Shown here: positions 26,369 through 36,245 of the stretch, piece by piece
How positions within the stretch are numbered: the first letter of the stretch is position 1
How the letters are laid out: the number at the start of each line of letters is the position of its first letter
Assembly (NCBI GenBank): GCA_963697355.1
Contig: CAVONV010000023.1
Span: 868,001 to 932,000 of the forward strand
Length of the DNA stretch: 64,000 nucleotides
Direction of reading: 5' to 3'
Source: CAVONV01 sp963697355
GTDB taxonomy: Bacteria > Acidobacteriota > Vicinamibacteria > Marinacidobacterales > DATDRI01
Notes under the pieces: model-generated
Told to the model about the DNA's origin: nothing
Databases searched by the model: none
What the model saw: the letters and a program-made list of their open reading frames with translations, nothing else
Program-made: the position numbers and the translations under genes

Positions 26369-29300
26369 ATGGTGTCTCGTCTTCTGATCACGGCTGTTTT
26401 CAGCCTGCTGAGCGTTTCCCAGAGCTGGTCCCAACCGGCCAAGGGTTACTACCGGTTTCCGGATATTCACGGCGATACGCTCGTTTTCACTGCAGAAGGT
26501 GATCTCTGGAGCGTTTCGACGAGTGGTGGCGTGGCCCGCCGTCTGACGACCCATCCGGATGAGGAGACGCATCCTTCCATATCGCCTGACGGGCGTACAC
26601 TTGCATTTACGGCGAGCTATGAAGGTCCGGCGGAGCTCTACACGATGCCTCTCACGGGAGGGCTTCCGGTTCGCAGAACTTATGAAGCGGAGCCTTCCAT
26701 TGCCACGACCTGGACCAAAAAGGGAGAGCTCGTCTATACCACGTCCCACTTCTCGACACTTCCAGACGTTCAGCTCGTGGCCCTCGACCTCGAAAACGGA
26801 CACCGCCGCCGTATCCCTTTGAGCCAAGCGAGCGAAGGCTCCTACGATGATACCGGCTCGAAGCTCCTTTTTGTTCGGCCCTCCTACCATCGTAACGTGA
26901 CCAAGCGCTACAAGGGTGGGACCGCTAGAAACATCTGGAAGTATGTTGAAGGGGCGCAGGAAGCCGAAGTGCTGACTCGTGATTACGCCGGCGGGAGTCA
27001 TACGCCCATGTGGTGGCAGGGGAGGGTGTACTTCATCACCGATCGTGACGGCACGATGAACATCTGGTCTATGGACGAGGACGGACAGGACTTGAAGCAG
27101 CACACCTTCCATAGCGGCTGGGACGTGAGAGATGCCGACCTGGAGGGAGGCCGCATTGCCTATCAAGTGGGCGCCGACATCTGGCTTCACGACATCGCTT
27201 CCAATGAAAGCCATGAAGTTCCCATCACGTTGGCTTCGGACTTCGATCAGTGGCGGGAGAAATGGGTCAAGAAGCCCATGCAATACCTCACCTCGTCCCA
27301 CATCCACCCAGACGGTGATAGTGTCGTATTGACTTCCCGTGGGCGTGTCTTCGTTGCTCCCGTCGACGGTGGACGTCGGGCGCGCCTATCTCGAAAGCCC
27401 GGTGTTCGGTATCGCGACGGCGTTTTCATGCCCGATGGAGACCACATCTTGGTGTTGTCGGACGAAACCGGCGAGCTCGAATTCGTGACGATTCCAGTGA
27501 CGGGAGTGGGCGAGCAGAGTGCGTTGACAGATGACGGAAAGATCCTGCGTTTTCAGGGATTTCCGTCTCCGGACGGCCAATGGATCGCCTACAGTGACAA
27601 CAACCTCGACCTGTGGCTGTTGAACATCGAGCGCAAAGAACAAAAAGTGGTTTCCACAAACCGAGAAGGTGTTGGAGACATCGCCTGGTCTCCTGACAGT
27701 CGCTGGCTCGCCTTCGGCCAAAGTGCCCTTAACACCTTTCAACAGATTTTCCTTTACGGCGTTGGGGAGAGCAGCCTCACGCCTTTGACAAGTGATCGGT
27801 TCAACAGCGCCAGCCCGTCTTGGAGTCCAGATGGCAAGTGGATATATTTCCTGTCCGACCGAAACCTGGAATCGGTCGTAGGGAGTCCGTGGGGACCGAG
27901 GCAGCCCGAGCCCTTTTTTAATCGGCCGATGAAGGTCTATCAAGTGGCCCTCGATAAAGACGCGCGGTCACCCTTTAGGCCGAAGGATGAGCTTCACGAG
28001 GAAGAGGAGACGTCGGGCGACGAGAAAAAGGAAACCGCTGAGGCTGCCGCGACGCCGGTTGAGATCGACTTGGAAGGGATTCAAAACCGCGTGCGAGAAG
28101 TCCCCATCGAGGCGGGTGACTATCGCGGTTTGAGCGTCAATGACAAAGTGCTCTTCTGGCTCACGCGTGATCCAGGATTGGAGCGGAAGTTTCATCTCAT
28201 GGGTGCCGAAATCACCGACGAGGATATCAAACCCGAGAAGCTCGTCGATGACGTTCGGTATTACGAGCTGTCTCTAAACGGCAAGAAGATTCTTGCGCAG
28301 AAAACAGACGACGTTTTTGTCATCGATGCGGTCGCCAAGGCGCCGTCGACGCCGGCTGAACACAAGGTCGACCTCGGGGGATGGACCTTCTCTATCAATG
28401 TACGTGAGGACTGGCGGCAGATTTTTATCGATGCTTGGCGGCTGGAAAGGGACTATTTCTACGACCCCAACATGCATGGGCTCGACTGGGATGGAATGCG
28501 CGACAAGTATCTGCCTTTAGTGGACCGGGTAACCACCCGAGAAGAGCTGAGTGATCTCATCGGAAGGTTCGTGGGGGAGCTCTCAGCGCTTCATACGAGT
28601 GTGCGGGGCGGTGACCTTCGCGAAGGACCCGATAAGATCAAGGTCCCGACTCTTGGGGCTCTTCTCGAGCGCGACGCGGCCCGAGGAGGCTATCGGATCG
28701 ACTACATCTATCAATCCGATCCGGATTTTCCCGATCTTCTTTCACCGATTGCCGAGCCCGACCTCGGTGTCTCAGAGGGAAATGTGATCGAGTCCGTCAA
28801 TGGAGTGGAGGCCCTCTCTGTGGATGACATCGGCGCGCTTCTTCGGAACGAGGAGGGGCGGCAAGTGCGTCTTCGGATCAAATCGGAAGAGGATGGAGCG
28901 AGTCGTGATGTGATCGTCACACCCACCGATGATGAGTATGGCTTGAGATATCGTGATTGGGAGTACACAAGGCGAGTTCGAGTGGAGAAAGAGTCAGAGG
29001 AGAAAATCGGTTACGTCCATCTCCGGGCCATGGGGAGCGGAGATATCACGGCTTGGTATCAGCAGTTCTACCCGGTCTTCAACCGGCAGGGGCTGATCCT
29101 CGACTTCCGCCACAATCGTGGTGGCAACATCGACAGTCTCATCCTCGAAAAACTCATCCGACGGGCGTGGTTTTACTGGAAGAGTCGTGTGGGAGAGCCC
29201 TATTGGAACATGAATTATGCGTTTCGTGGCCATATGGTGGCTCTTTGTGACGAGAACACGGCTTCTGACGGCGAGGCGGTCATCGAGGGGTTCCGGAGAC

Positions 29301-29626
29301 TCGGTCTCGGTAAGATCATCGGGATGCGAACCTGGGGTGGTGAGATTTGGCTGGGCTCGTCGAATCGATTGAGCGACGGAGGCTTGGCTCGCGCCCCGAT
29401 GACGGGAGTCTACGGTCCCGAAGGAGAGTGGCTCATCGAAGGTCACGGGGTCGAGCCCGATATCTCTGTGGACAATCTTCCCCATGCGACATTCAACGGC
29501 GAAGACGCCCAACTCGATGCCGCTATCGAGTACCTGATGAAGGAGATCGAGAAAGACCCGCGCGCGGTACCGCCACCCCCGCCGCACCCGGACAAATCGT
29601 TCAAATACAAAGAGAAATCACAATAG
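26369..29626 (+). CDS. Exported tricorn protease homologue (S41 family)
   Basis: A 1085-residue exported peptidase. After a signal peptide, two beta-propeller regions follow (about 25-620, with TolB/WD-like PDGRTLAF, SPDSRWLAF and SPDGKWIYF repeats), a linker rich in E and K, a PDZ-like domain (about 770-860), and the S41 core. The nucleophile is S966 in ENTASDGEAVIEGF, followed by the GMRTWGG oxyanion region; this matches the tricorn protease Ser965. Tricorn degrades oligopeptides to short products; the bacterial relatives are periplasmic. The ATG has a GGAGAGG site seven bases ahead. It lies 36 bases before OsmC on the same strand. Confidence 0.92.
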   Translation: MVSRLLITAVFSLLSVSQSWSQPAKGYYRFPDIHGDTLVFTAEGDLWSVSTSGGVARRLTTHPDEETHPSISPDGRTLAFTASYEGPAELYTMPLTGGLPVRRTYEAEPSIATTWTKKGELVYTTSHFSTLPDVQLVALDLENGHRRRIPLSQASEGSYDDTGSKLLFVRPSYHRNVTKRYKGGTARNIWKYVEGAQEAEVLTRDYAGGSHTPMWWQGRVYFITDRDGTMNIWSMDEDGQDLKQHTFHSGWDVRDADLEGGRIAYQVGADIWLHDIASNESHEVPITLASDFDQWREKWVKKPMQYLTSSHIHPDGDSVVLTSRGRVFVAPVDGGRRARLSRKPGVRYRDGVFMPDGDHILVLSDETGELEFVTIPVTGVGEQSALTDDGKILRFQGFPSPDGQWIAYSDNNLDLWLLNIERKEQKVVSTNREGVGDIAWSPDSRWLAFGQSALNTFQQIFLYGVGESSLTPLTSDRFNSASPSWSPDGKWIYFLSDRNLESVVGSPWGPRQPEPFFNRPMKVYQVALDKDARSPFRPKDELHEEEETSGDEKKETAEAAATPVEIDLEGIQNRVREVPIEAGDYRGLSVNDKVLFWLTRDPGLERKFHLMGAEITDEDIKPEKLVDDVRYYELSLNGKKILAQKTDDVFVIDAVAKAPSTPAEHKVDLGGWTFSINVREDWRQIFIDAWRLERDYFYDPNMHGLDWDGMRDKYLPLVDRVTTREELSDLIGRFVGELSALHTSVRGGDLREGPDKIKVPTLGALLERDAARGGYRIDYIYQSDPDFPDLLSPIAEPDLGVSEGNVIESVNGVEALSVDDIGALLRNEEGRQVRLRIKSEEDGASRDVIVTPTDDEYGLRYRDWEYTRRVRVEKESEEKIGYVHLRAMGSGDITAWYQQFYPVFNRQGLILDFRHNRGGNIDSLILEKLIRRAWFYWKSRVGEPYWNMNYAFRGHMVALCDENTASDGEAVIEGFRRLGLGKIIGMRTWGGEIWLGSSNRLSDGGLARAPMTGVYGPEGEWLIEGHGVEPDISVDNLPHATFNGEDAQLDAAIEYLMKEIEKDPRAVPPPPPHPDKSFKYKEKSQ

Positions 29627-29662
29627 AGCCTGACGTGGCGGGCTCGAAAGGAAGGTTGAGAG

Positions 29663-30073
29663 TTGGCAGTGAAAATCACAGGAAAATACGTCGGGGATTT
29701 GAAGGTCGAGCTCACTCATGGCCCTTCGGGAGCACAAATTCGTACCGCCGCTCCCGTCGACAACCAGGGCGACGGCAGCTCTTTTTCGCCCACCGATCTA
29801 GTGGCGAGTGGTCTGGCCGCCTGCATGGTCACACTCATGGGTATTGCCTCGAAAACCCACAATATCCGTCTCGACGGTGTCTCCTTCTCGCTGGAAAAAC
29901 ACATGGCCAACGATCCGCGCCGCATCGGATCGGTGCCCATTTCGATCCATATGCCTTCCGGCTTGAGCCCCGAGGAGAGGCTGAAGCTGGAGCGTGCCGC
30001 GATGACCTGTCCCGTTCACAAGACGTTGCCTGATGAGCTCGAGAGGGAGGTGACGTTCGTTTATCCGGACTAA
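29663..30073 (+). CDS. OsmC family protein
   Basis: A 136-residue OsmC/Ohr-fold protein. The two reactive cysteines of the family are C54 in LAACMVTLMG and C116 in MTCPVHKTL, with PTDLVASG ahead of the first. Such proteins are cytoplasmic dithiol peroxidases for organic hydroperoxides or related scavengers. The start is TTG at 29663, chosen because AAGGAAGG ends seven bases before it; GTG at 29669 is the alternative. It follows the tricorn gene and ends four bases into the dnaE2 remnant on the opposite strand, so the two transcripts converge. Confidence 0.88.
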   Translation: MAVKITGKYVGDLKVELTHGPSGAQIRTAAPVDNQGDGSSFSPTDLVASGLAACMVTLMGIASKTHNIRLDGVSFSLEKHMANDPRRIGSVPISIHMPSGLSPEERLKLERAAMTCPVHKTLPDELEREVTFVYPD

Positions 30074-33000
30074 TGAAAATCTCGGCTGTGGACGGGACGG
30101 ACTTTGAGACTAGGTCTCCACAGTTTCTCGACGATGACATGGACCACACCTTGTTCTGCTTGAATCTCGCCCGTTACACCGAGAAAAGATGTCGTTTTGA
30201 TGAGGACGGCGTTAGGTTCGAAATCCTTGGGCCAGATGACGATATTCACGAATCCTGTTTCATCCTCCATCGTCATGAAAGTGACTCCAGACGCAGTGCC
30301 GGGGCGTTGGCGACAAATGACCATGCCGGCGTAATGGACTCGCCGGCCGCTTTTCATTGTTGAAAGGGTCTTGGCGTCGGGAAGACCCAGCGCCAGAAGT
30401 TGCCTTCGGAGTGGGGCCAAGAGGTGTCCAAGAGTGCTGTGCGAAGAGGCTCGATAGTCCCACGCGATCGTCTCGAAATCATCGAGCTCGGGAAACTTTG
30501 GTTGTTGTTCTTTGATCTCTAGTGGAAGAGGGCAAGGTGGTATTCGTGAAGCGCCCCTGGATTTCCATAAAGCCCTGCGCCGCGACGGTGCGAAGACTTT
30601 GAAGGCTCCTGATTCAGAAAGAGTTTCTAGGGCACCTTCATTCAAACGGGTTCGATGGACGAAATCCTCGATCGAGACGAAAGGACCTTGTCCTCTTTGC
30701 CGCTTCGATACGCTTCCATTCGTATGTTCCAAGGCGCTTGACGTATCGAAGGCCCATACGAACAGCCCAGCCTTTGCCGGAAGATTCCAGAGTGCAGTCC
30801 CAGTCACTTTTCGAGACATCAATGGGTCGAACTTCCACACCTCGTCTCTTTGCGTCATCGATGATCGTGGCTGTCGAATAAAAACCCATGGGCTGTGCAT
30901 TTAGAAGCGCGCATATGAACTCGGCCGGATAATGACGAAGAAGATAGGACGCGGCATAGCTGATGAGGGCAAAGCTCGCAGCGTGACTTTCTGGAAATCC
31001 ATACTCACCGAATCCGCATATCTGCTGATAGACACGCTCGGCGAACTCTGGTGCGATGCCGTTGGCCTGCATTCGGGTGATGAGCTTCTCGCGATGTTTC
31101 TCGATGACGTCCCGATCGTCGCCAAGCCGCCATGTCGCGGCGGAGCTGATCGGCTTCTCCGGGAGTGTAGTCGGCCGCAACGACGGCAAGCTTCATCACT
31201 TGTTCTTGAAACAGAGGAACACCGAGTGTCTTCTCGAGAACCGGTTTGAGTGACGGGTGAGGGTAGTCCACCGGCTCTTCACCATTTCGGCGACGAAGGT
31301 AAGGGTGGACCATTCCGCCGGTAATCGGACCGGGACGGACGATGCTGACTTCGATGACGAGGTCATAGTAGTGGCGTGGTTTGAGGCGCGGGAGCATGGC
31401 CATCTGAGCACGGCTTTCGATCTGGAAGACTCCCACTGTCTCGCCGCGGCAGATCATGTCGAAAGTGGCCGGGTCGTCCTGCGGGATCGTCGCCATGGAT
31501 AGCTCGATACCTCGATGCTGTTCGAGCAGACGGAAACAAAGATCGAGCTGAGTGAGGGCGCCTAGTCCGAGCAAGATCGACTTTGAACAGTCCCAGAGAC
31601 TCGATGTCGTCTTTGTCCCACTGGATGACGGTGCGGTTTTCCATGGTGGCGTTCTCGATGGGAACGATGTCATGAACCGGCTCGTGTCCGAGGAGAAAGC
31701 CACCGGGGTGGATGGACAAGATGTCGGGGGAAGTCCAAGATCTCATTGGATAGCCTCAACAGGTGCTGGTTCATGGGAGTCTCGGGATCGAGCCCGGCGT
31801 GATGAAGCATTTCGCTGGTGATGCCCGTCGTGGTGCGAAAGGAGCTTGGCGAGTCGGTCGAGGGATGTCTCTGGGAGACCTAAGGCTTTTCCTACGTCTC
31901 GTACGGCGGAGCGCGATCGATAGCGGATGATGTTGGCCACCATGGCAGCCCGATCGCGGCCGTATTTTTCATAGACGAATTGGATGACCTCCTCTCGTCT
32001 CTGGTGCATGATGTCGAGGTCGATGTCGGGAGGCTCGTTTCGGTCCTTCGACAGGAAACGCTCGAAGAGGAGGTCCATGCGCACCGGGTCCACGGCGGTG
32101 ATGCCGAGGCAATAGCAGACGGCGGAGTTCGCCGCCGAACCGCGACCCTGACAGAGGATCTCCTGGGAACGGCAGAACTGGACGATCTCGTACATGGTCA
32201 GAAAGTAGCCGCCATAGTCGAGCTCGTCGATGAGGGTGAGCTCTCGCTCGAGCTGTTGCTGAACGTTCTTTGGCACCATGCCCCCGTAGCGACGACGTGC
32301 TCCTTCGAAGGTCAGGTGGTGTAGCCATTCGGCGGACGTCGTGCCGTCAGGTAGTCGTTCGGAAGGATACCGATAGCGAAGTTGATCGAGCGAAAAATGA
32401 CATAGAGAGGCGACATGTTCCGTTCGTGCTACGGATGAGGGATCGTCCGCAAAGAGTTGTTCCATGGCAAAAGGCGTTATGAGTCCATGCTCTCGATTAG
32501 GCTTGGTCAGACGTCCTGCTGTTCGTACCGTCACGTTGTGACGGATGGCGGTCAATACGTCTTGGAGATCCCGCCGCTCGGGAGTGTGATAGAGAACTTC
32601 CATGCCTGCCACGATGGGGATCTCCCATTGCTTCGCTCGTTCTCGCAGTCGTTTCTCCTGCCGGATCTCCGAGTCCCGACGATGCCGGGCGGCCAAGGCG
32701 TAAAGGCGATCCCCGAATGCGTCTTTGAGGCTATCTGCAATCGACTGGGGAGATTTTGGTGCTGTGATGAGACTGCGGTCACCTCCCCAGAGTGCGATTA
32801 AACCTTCCGAAAGGCTTCGCACTTCTTCCCATGCAACGTGACTCTCACCTTTTTTCGAGCGTAATCTGCCTCGTGTAAGAAGGCGGCACAGATTGGCGTA
32901 GCCTGTTCGATCCTGAACGAGGAGAATGAGCTTCGAAGTGTTCTCTTTCGTGTCGCCGACGGTGACTTCGGTGCCGATGATGAGCTGTACTCCAACCTCT

Positions 33001-33164
33001 CTTGCACGGACATGGGCCTTGACGATGCCGTAGACACCATCTCGATCGGTGACGGCAAGCGAACGCAGTCCCAGTCGATGGGCCTCTTCGACGAGCTCTT
33101 CGGGATGAGAAGCCCCCTCTAGAAATGATCCGTTGCTCTTGCACCAAAGGGGGACGTAGGTCAT
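30070..33164 (-). pseudogene. dnaE2: Error-prone DNA polymerase DnaE2, broken by five +1 frameshifts
   Basis: About 1030 codons with the DnaE2 layout: PHP domain at the start, polymerase core with the DIDLDI catalytic pair, the third catalytic Asp in KVDLLGLG, RRDMAAWRRSG, GFGEYGFPESHAASFALISYA, then the C-terminal OB-fold region. It forms the SOS mutagenic polymerase with ImuB. The frame is broken near 31825, 31718, 31573, 31107 and 30681. Each break is explained by one extra base, and sense resumes at once on both sides. The protein sequence between breaks is otherwise well conserved, with all motifs in place, so decay is recent or the breaks are sequencing artefacts. As written, no full polymerase can be made. 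It starts eight bases after imuB. Confidence 0.85.
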
Positions 33165-33172
33165 CTACCCGA

Positions 33173-34660
33173 TTATTCGACGCGGCCTTCTAGGAACCAA
33201 CGACGCCGGCGTCGGTCGTAGTAAGCCCAGTAGATCTCGCCTTGTTTCATTTTGACGAAGTGATATTCCCGATGGGTGCCTCCCGCCCACCAACCGCCCG
33301 AGACGACGTAAGGCCCGACGAATCTTTTGACGGGGCCATACTCGATTCCCCTGAGAAGCCATCCGTCGGGCTCGTTCCTTGGTCGTGGCGGGAGAGGGAA
33401 GGGTCGCTCATAGATGCGCCGAACCAGAGTGCGGATACCCTCCTGCTCGATGAGTTTTATCGGAGGTGCTTTCTCGAGAGGAATCCATCGAAACCGGGCT
33501 CGAGGTAGATGTCCCTCGACGATTTGGGCTTTGACAACGGATTCACTGCCGAGCTCCGCGCGGAGACGTGCAAAAGCGCGGTTGGCTGCATCGAGGTTAC
33601 GACGAGGGTTTTCGACAAAAAGCGCCACTTGATCGGGTCGACCATCGACGCTATCCACCTTTAACTCGAGCTCGACGATACCGCCACGGAGCTCACAAGA
33701 CTCGAGCCTCAGGCGGACAAGTCCGAGGATTTGAGCCGATTCGAGAGTTGGCGCTGCTGTTCCAATCTTCTCCGTTTGTCGTCTTCCATCGTCGAGTACG
33801 AACTGAAGCGTCAACTCATGAAGAGCCTGTCCTCTGGAGTGAAGCTCTCTCAGTAAAATATCGAGCCGTCGTTTGATGAGAAAAAGGAGTCGTTCGGAGT
33901 CCGTCTCCGGCAGCTCTAAATAGACTTGCTGTACTAACGGCTCATGGATTTCTTCAGGCTGAAGCGGGTCCCATAGGTCGCCGATGGCCAAACGGTGAAG
34001 ACGGTAAGATTGGGCTCCGAAGCGCTGAAGCAAACCCTTGGCTGGTAGTCGGAGGAAATCCTGGACGGTTCTGATCCCTAGCTTGTCGAGAGATTCCCGC
34101 ACTTTGGGGTCGATACCCAATCGTTCCAGAGCAACGTTCTGCGCTCGCTCCGTCTCTTCCTCACGAGTCTCGATAATGCTTATCCCGCGGATCGATTTAG
34201 CTAGCGCATAAGTACCGAAACGTGTGAAGCCAACGGCAATCTTGACATGAAATCCGAGGTTCTCGAGTTTGTCGTGAATGAGCTTCGTCCATTTTTGGAG
34301 TGAATCGTACAGGCGTTCGAGACCTTGGGCGTTCAGCCAAAACACTCCCGGTTCTTCTGATGCTGGTTCGATTTCGGGAGTGAAATCCAATAGTTGGTGA
34401 GTGAGATGTTGGACTTCAGAGTCGATTACGTTAGGTGTCACCGTGCCGGCGCGTAGGTCCGAGGCGATGGAGAGGGCGGCGGAGAAGCGATGTCCGGGAA
34501 GAATACGAAGCCGCCTCGCTTTCTCGTTGACCCAAAGTAAAGGGGCTTGCGGTTTGTCTTCGGCAACGACTGCGACCGGGTAGCCTTTCCAATCGGGATG
34601 TTTCCTGAGCAAGAGCTGGAGAGGAAACGCCGGGGCATCAACACAAGCCATCCGGTCCAT
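33173..34660 (-). CDS. imuB: ImuB, Y-family polymerase-like mutasome subunit
   Basis: About 495 residues. It has the Y-family polymerase fold (palm start MACVDAPAFPLQLLL, later helix-hairpin segment GIDPKVRESLDKLGIRTVQDFLRLP), but the acidic polymerase residues are not in place, as is usual for ImuB. The protein bridges ImuA, DnaE2 and the sliding clamp. The start is ATG at 34660 or 34651; either overlaps the end of imuA by 14-23 bases. A start further upstream would lie deep in imuA. It is third in the lexA-imuA-imuB-dnaE2 operon. Confidence 0.88.
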   Translation of the reverse strand: MDRMACVDAPAFPLQLLLRKHPDWKGYPVAVVAEDKPQAPLLWVNEKARRLRILPGHRFSAALSIASDLRAGTVTPNVIDSEVQHLTHQLLDFTPEIEPASEEPGVFWLNAQGLERLYDSLQKWTKLIHDKLENLGFHVKIAVGFTRFGTYALAKSIRGISIIETREEETERAQNVALERLGIDPKVRESLDKLGIRTVQDFLRLPAKGLLQRFGAQSYRLHRLAIGDLWDPLQPEEIHEPLVQQVYLELPETDSERLLFLIKRRLDILLRELHSRGQALHELTLQFVLDDGRRQTEKIGTAAPTLESAQILGLVRLRLESCELRGGIVELELKVDSVDGRPDQVALFVENPRRNLDAANRAFARLRAELGSESVVKAQIVEGHLPRARFRWIPLEKAPPIKLIEQEGIRTLVRRIYERPFPLPPRPRNEPDGWLLRGIEYGPVKRFVGPYVVSGGWWAGGTHREYHFVKMKQGEIYWAYYDRRRRRWFLEGRVE

Positions 34661-35291
34661 AGCAAACTTCCCGAAATACGCCGCCCGGGCCGCGACGTTT
34701 GTCTTTGAGGATATGAAGCTGAACTTCATAACTCATCGCTTGGTGATGGGCATCTACTCGACGAGTTTCTGCTCGCAATGAAATGAGTGAACCGAGTGAA
34801 GGTGTATCACGGACTTTTTCCGTAAGAACGACTACCGCGGTGTCATGTTTTTGCGCTAATCCCACCAGCTTTGTTTGGAGAGGCATTGGGATATGGTGAG
34901 CTTTCGACTTTTGGGGGTTCATTCCAAGATCGATGACGACGAGCCCAAAGCTACCCGAGCGCAGGAGATGTAAAGCAGCTCTCGTCGCCGCAAGTGGTCC
35001 CCTAGCTCGAACAACCGGTAGGCCATCCAAGTCAACGCCTCCAGCGAAGACATCAGGGGGAAAAAAAGTGCTTTCTAGTAACGTGACCCAAACCGCTGGT
35101 TCACCACATTGTTGAGCATCGACAACGAGCCCAAATACCGCCGTCAAACTCGCCGAGCTCCCTGAAGCTGAAAGCTCGACGAGCCTTCCCGCGACTCGAG
35201 GAAGGCCCCATTCAAGGACGCGTTCCGGTGACACCTCTTCACTAGGGAGAAAGGAGACGAGTTCATTTAGGCGAAGGGCCGTTGGTCCCAT
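34638..35291 (-). CDS. imuA: ImuA, RecA-like mutasome factor
   Basis: A 217-residue protein with a RecA-like core: GRLVELSASGSSASLTAVF occupies the P-loop place but has lost the Walker A lysine, as in many ImuA proteins. The later LVVIDLGM segment is the Walker B strand. ImuA helps form the DnaE2 mutasome and may contact RecA filaments. It starts eight bases after lexA ends and overlaps imuB. Recognition relies on length, fold and the conserved cassette order rather than on strong motifs. Confidence 0.82.
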   Translation of the reverse strand: MGPTALRLNELVSFLPSEEVSPERVLEWGLPRVAGRLVELSASGSSASLTAVFGLVVDAQQCGEPAVWVTLLESTFFPPDVFAGGVDLDGLPVVRARGPLAATRAALHLLRSGSFGLVVIDLGMNPQKSKAHHIPMPLQTKLVGLAQKHDTAVVVLTEKVRDTPSLGSLISLRAETRRVDAHHQAMSYEVQLHILKDKRRGPGGVFREVCYGPDGLC

Positions 35292-35299
35292 GACAGTCC

Positions 35300-35929
35300 T
35301 TAAGTCGATCGTTTGCGCGGTGATGTCCCAATGTATCTGCGAACTTCGATGACTCTACCGAGGAGGTTTACAGCATCGGGTGGGGGAACGATGGGATCGT
35401 AAACTGGATTCTCCGGATGGAGCTCGACCCGGTTCTTTCGAATGTGAAGACGTTTGACGGTCGCTTCGTCATCGACGAGAGCGACAACGATGTCACCAGA
35501 GTTGGCCGAGGCTTGTCGATGGACGACGACGAGATCGTTGTGAAGGATTCCGGCGCCCGACATGCTATCCCCGCGGACCCGAAGCGCAAAAAGGTCTTCC
35601 CCGGAGTCACCCGATTCCACGGGGACATAACCTTCGAGGTTTTCGATGGCGGTCGTGAGATTTCCCGCCTGGACGCGGCCGAGCAAGGGGACGAAAACAG
35701 TAGGTGTTGATGGTTTATCGGGCAGCATATAGCCCCGGGATTGTCCGGGGCGTTTCGACAGTCGGCCTTCCGTGACGAGAGCTTCCAAATGTTCTCGAGC
35801 CGTTTGAACGGCCCGGAAACCAAAGGTTTCCTGGACCTCCCTAACGGTCGGGGGCAGCCCGCGGAGTAAGCGTTCACGGACGAACCGGTAAACTTTCTCG
35901 CGGGACTGCCCAGGAGGCGTCTTTCCCAT
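35300..35929 (-). CDS. lexA: LexA SOS repressor
   Basis: A 209-residue repressor. The N-terminal winged helix is at residues ~1-65 (VREVQETFGFRAVQTAREHLEAL). The self-cleavage domain has the A88-G89 site in RVQAGN, S122 in GDSMSG, and K159 in ATVKRL. The ATG at 35929 is chosen over a TTG at 35965 because the operator palindrome (35938-35961) would otherwise lie inside the coding region. It heads the imuA-imuB-dnaE2 operon and sits on its own operator, so it represses itself and the mutasome until RecA-stimulated cleavage. Confidence 0.92.
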   Translation of the reverse strand: MGKTPPGQSREKVYRFVRERLLRGLPPTVREVQETFGFRAVQTAREHLEALVTEGRLSKRPGQSRGYMLPDKPSTPTVFVPLLGRVQAGNLTTAIENLEGYVPVESGDSGEDLFALRVRGDSMSGAGILHNDLVVVHRQASANSGDIVVALVDDEATVKRLHIRKNRVELHPENPVYDPIVPPPDAVNLLGRVIEVRRYIGTSPRKRST

Positions 35930-35935
35930 GAGCTC

Positions 35936-35965
35936 AACATACCAGACATTTGTCTGGTATGTCAA
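35936..35965 (-). promoter_or_regulatory. lexA promoter with perfect LexA operator in the spacer
   Basis: A -35 box TTGACA (35965-35960) and a -10 box TATGTT (35941-35936) are separated by 18 bases. The sequence between and over them is a perfect palindrome (35938-35961): half-site CATACCAGACA, two central bases, then its exact reverse complement. Repressor bound here must block RNA polymerase directly. Only six bases separate the -10 box from the ATG, so the transcript probably starts at or next to the start codon (leaderless). Confidence 0.85.
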
Positions 35966-35995
35966 GAGCTTTTAATTCATCGGTGTGCGTTTTCC

Positions 35996-36145
35996 CGTTG
36001 CCGTCCCCCCGTCCGTTCCCGATTGACTTCGACAAAAGACCATTCGTTTGAAAAAAAACGCACGATACAAAGCAGCAGCGCCAGTTTTGATATTTGTGGT
36101 TCTCGCTTTATGAATCCGGGCTCGGGCGGGGGAACGGAATCGAGC
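35996..36145. repeat. Hexamer-type inverted arms in gene-free spacer
   Basis: The 280 bases between lexA and the next gene (35966-36245) hold no supported gene. A pyrimidine arm of degenerate hexamers (TTCCCG, TTGCCG, TCCCCC, TTCCCG) lies at about 35996-36030. A G-rich partner (GGGCTC, GGGCGG, GGGAAC, GGAATC) lies at about 36115-36142. They are roughly inverted but pair imperfectly. Similar hexamer runs occur at 14927 and 40458. Confidence 0.45.
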
Positions 36146-36245
36146 TGAGACGTTAACCGAGATTTTCACACAAGCGTTCCGCCCGTAAACAACTGTCATA
36201 ATGCTACTTAAACTGGCGCAAATCCTCGCTAACGGAGCTCCGCGT

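Noticed and set aside
26231..27307. Long open frame on the minus strand opposite the start of the tricorn gene
   Set aside because: It is antisense to a well-conserved coding region, has no recognisable domain and its composition follows the codon pattern of the opposite strand.
30070..33164. Programmed ribosomal frameshifting in dnaE2
   Set aside because: Five separate sites without a common slippery heptamer or downstream structure are not compatible with known programmed frameshifting.
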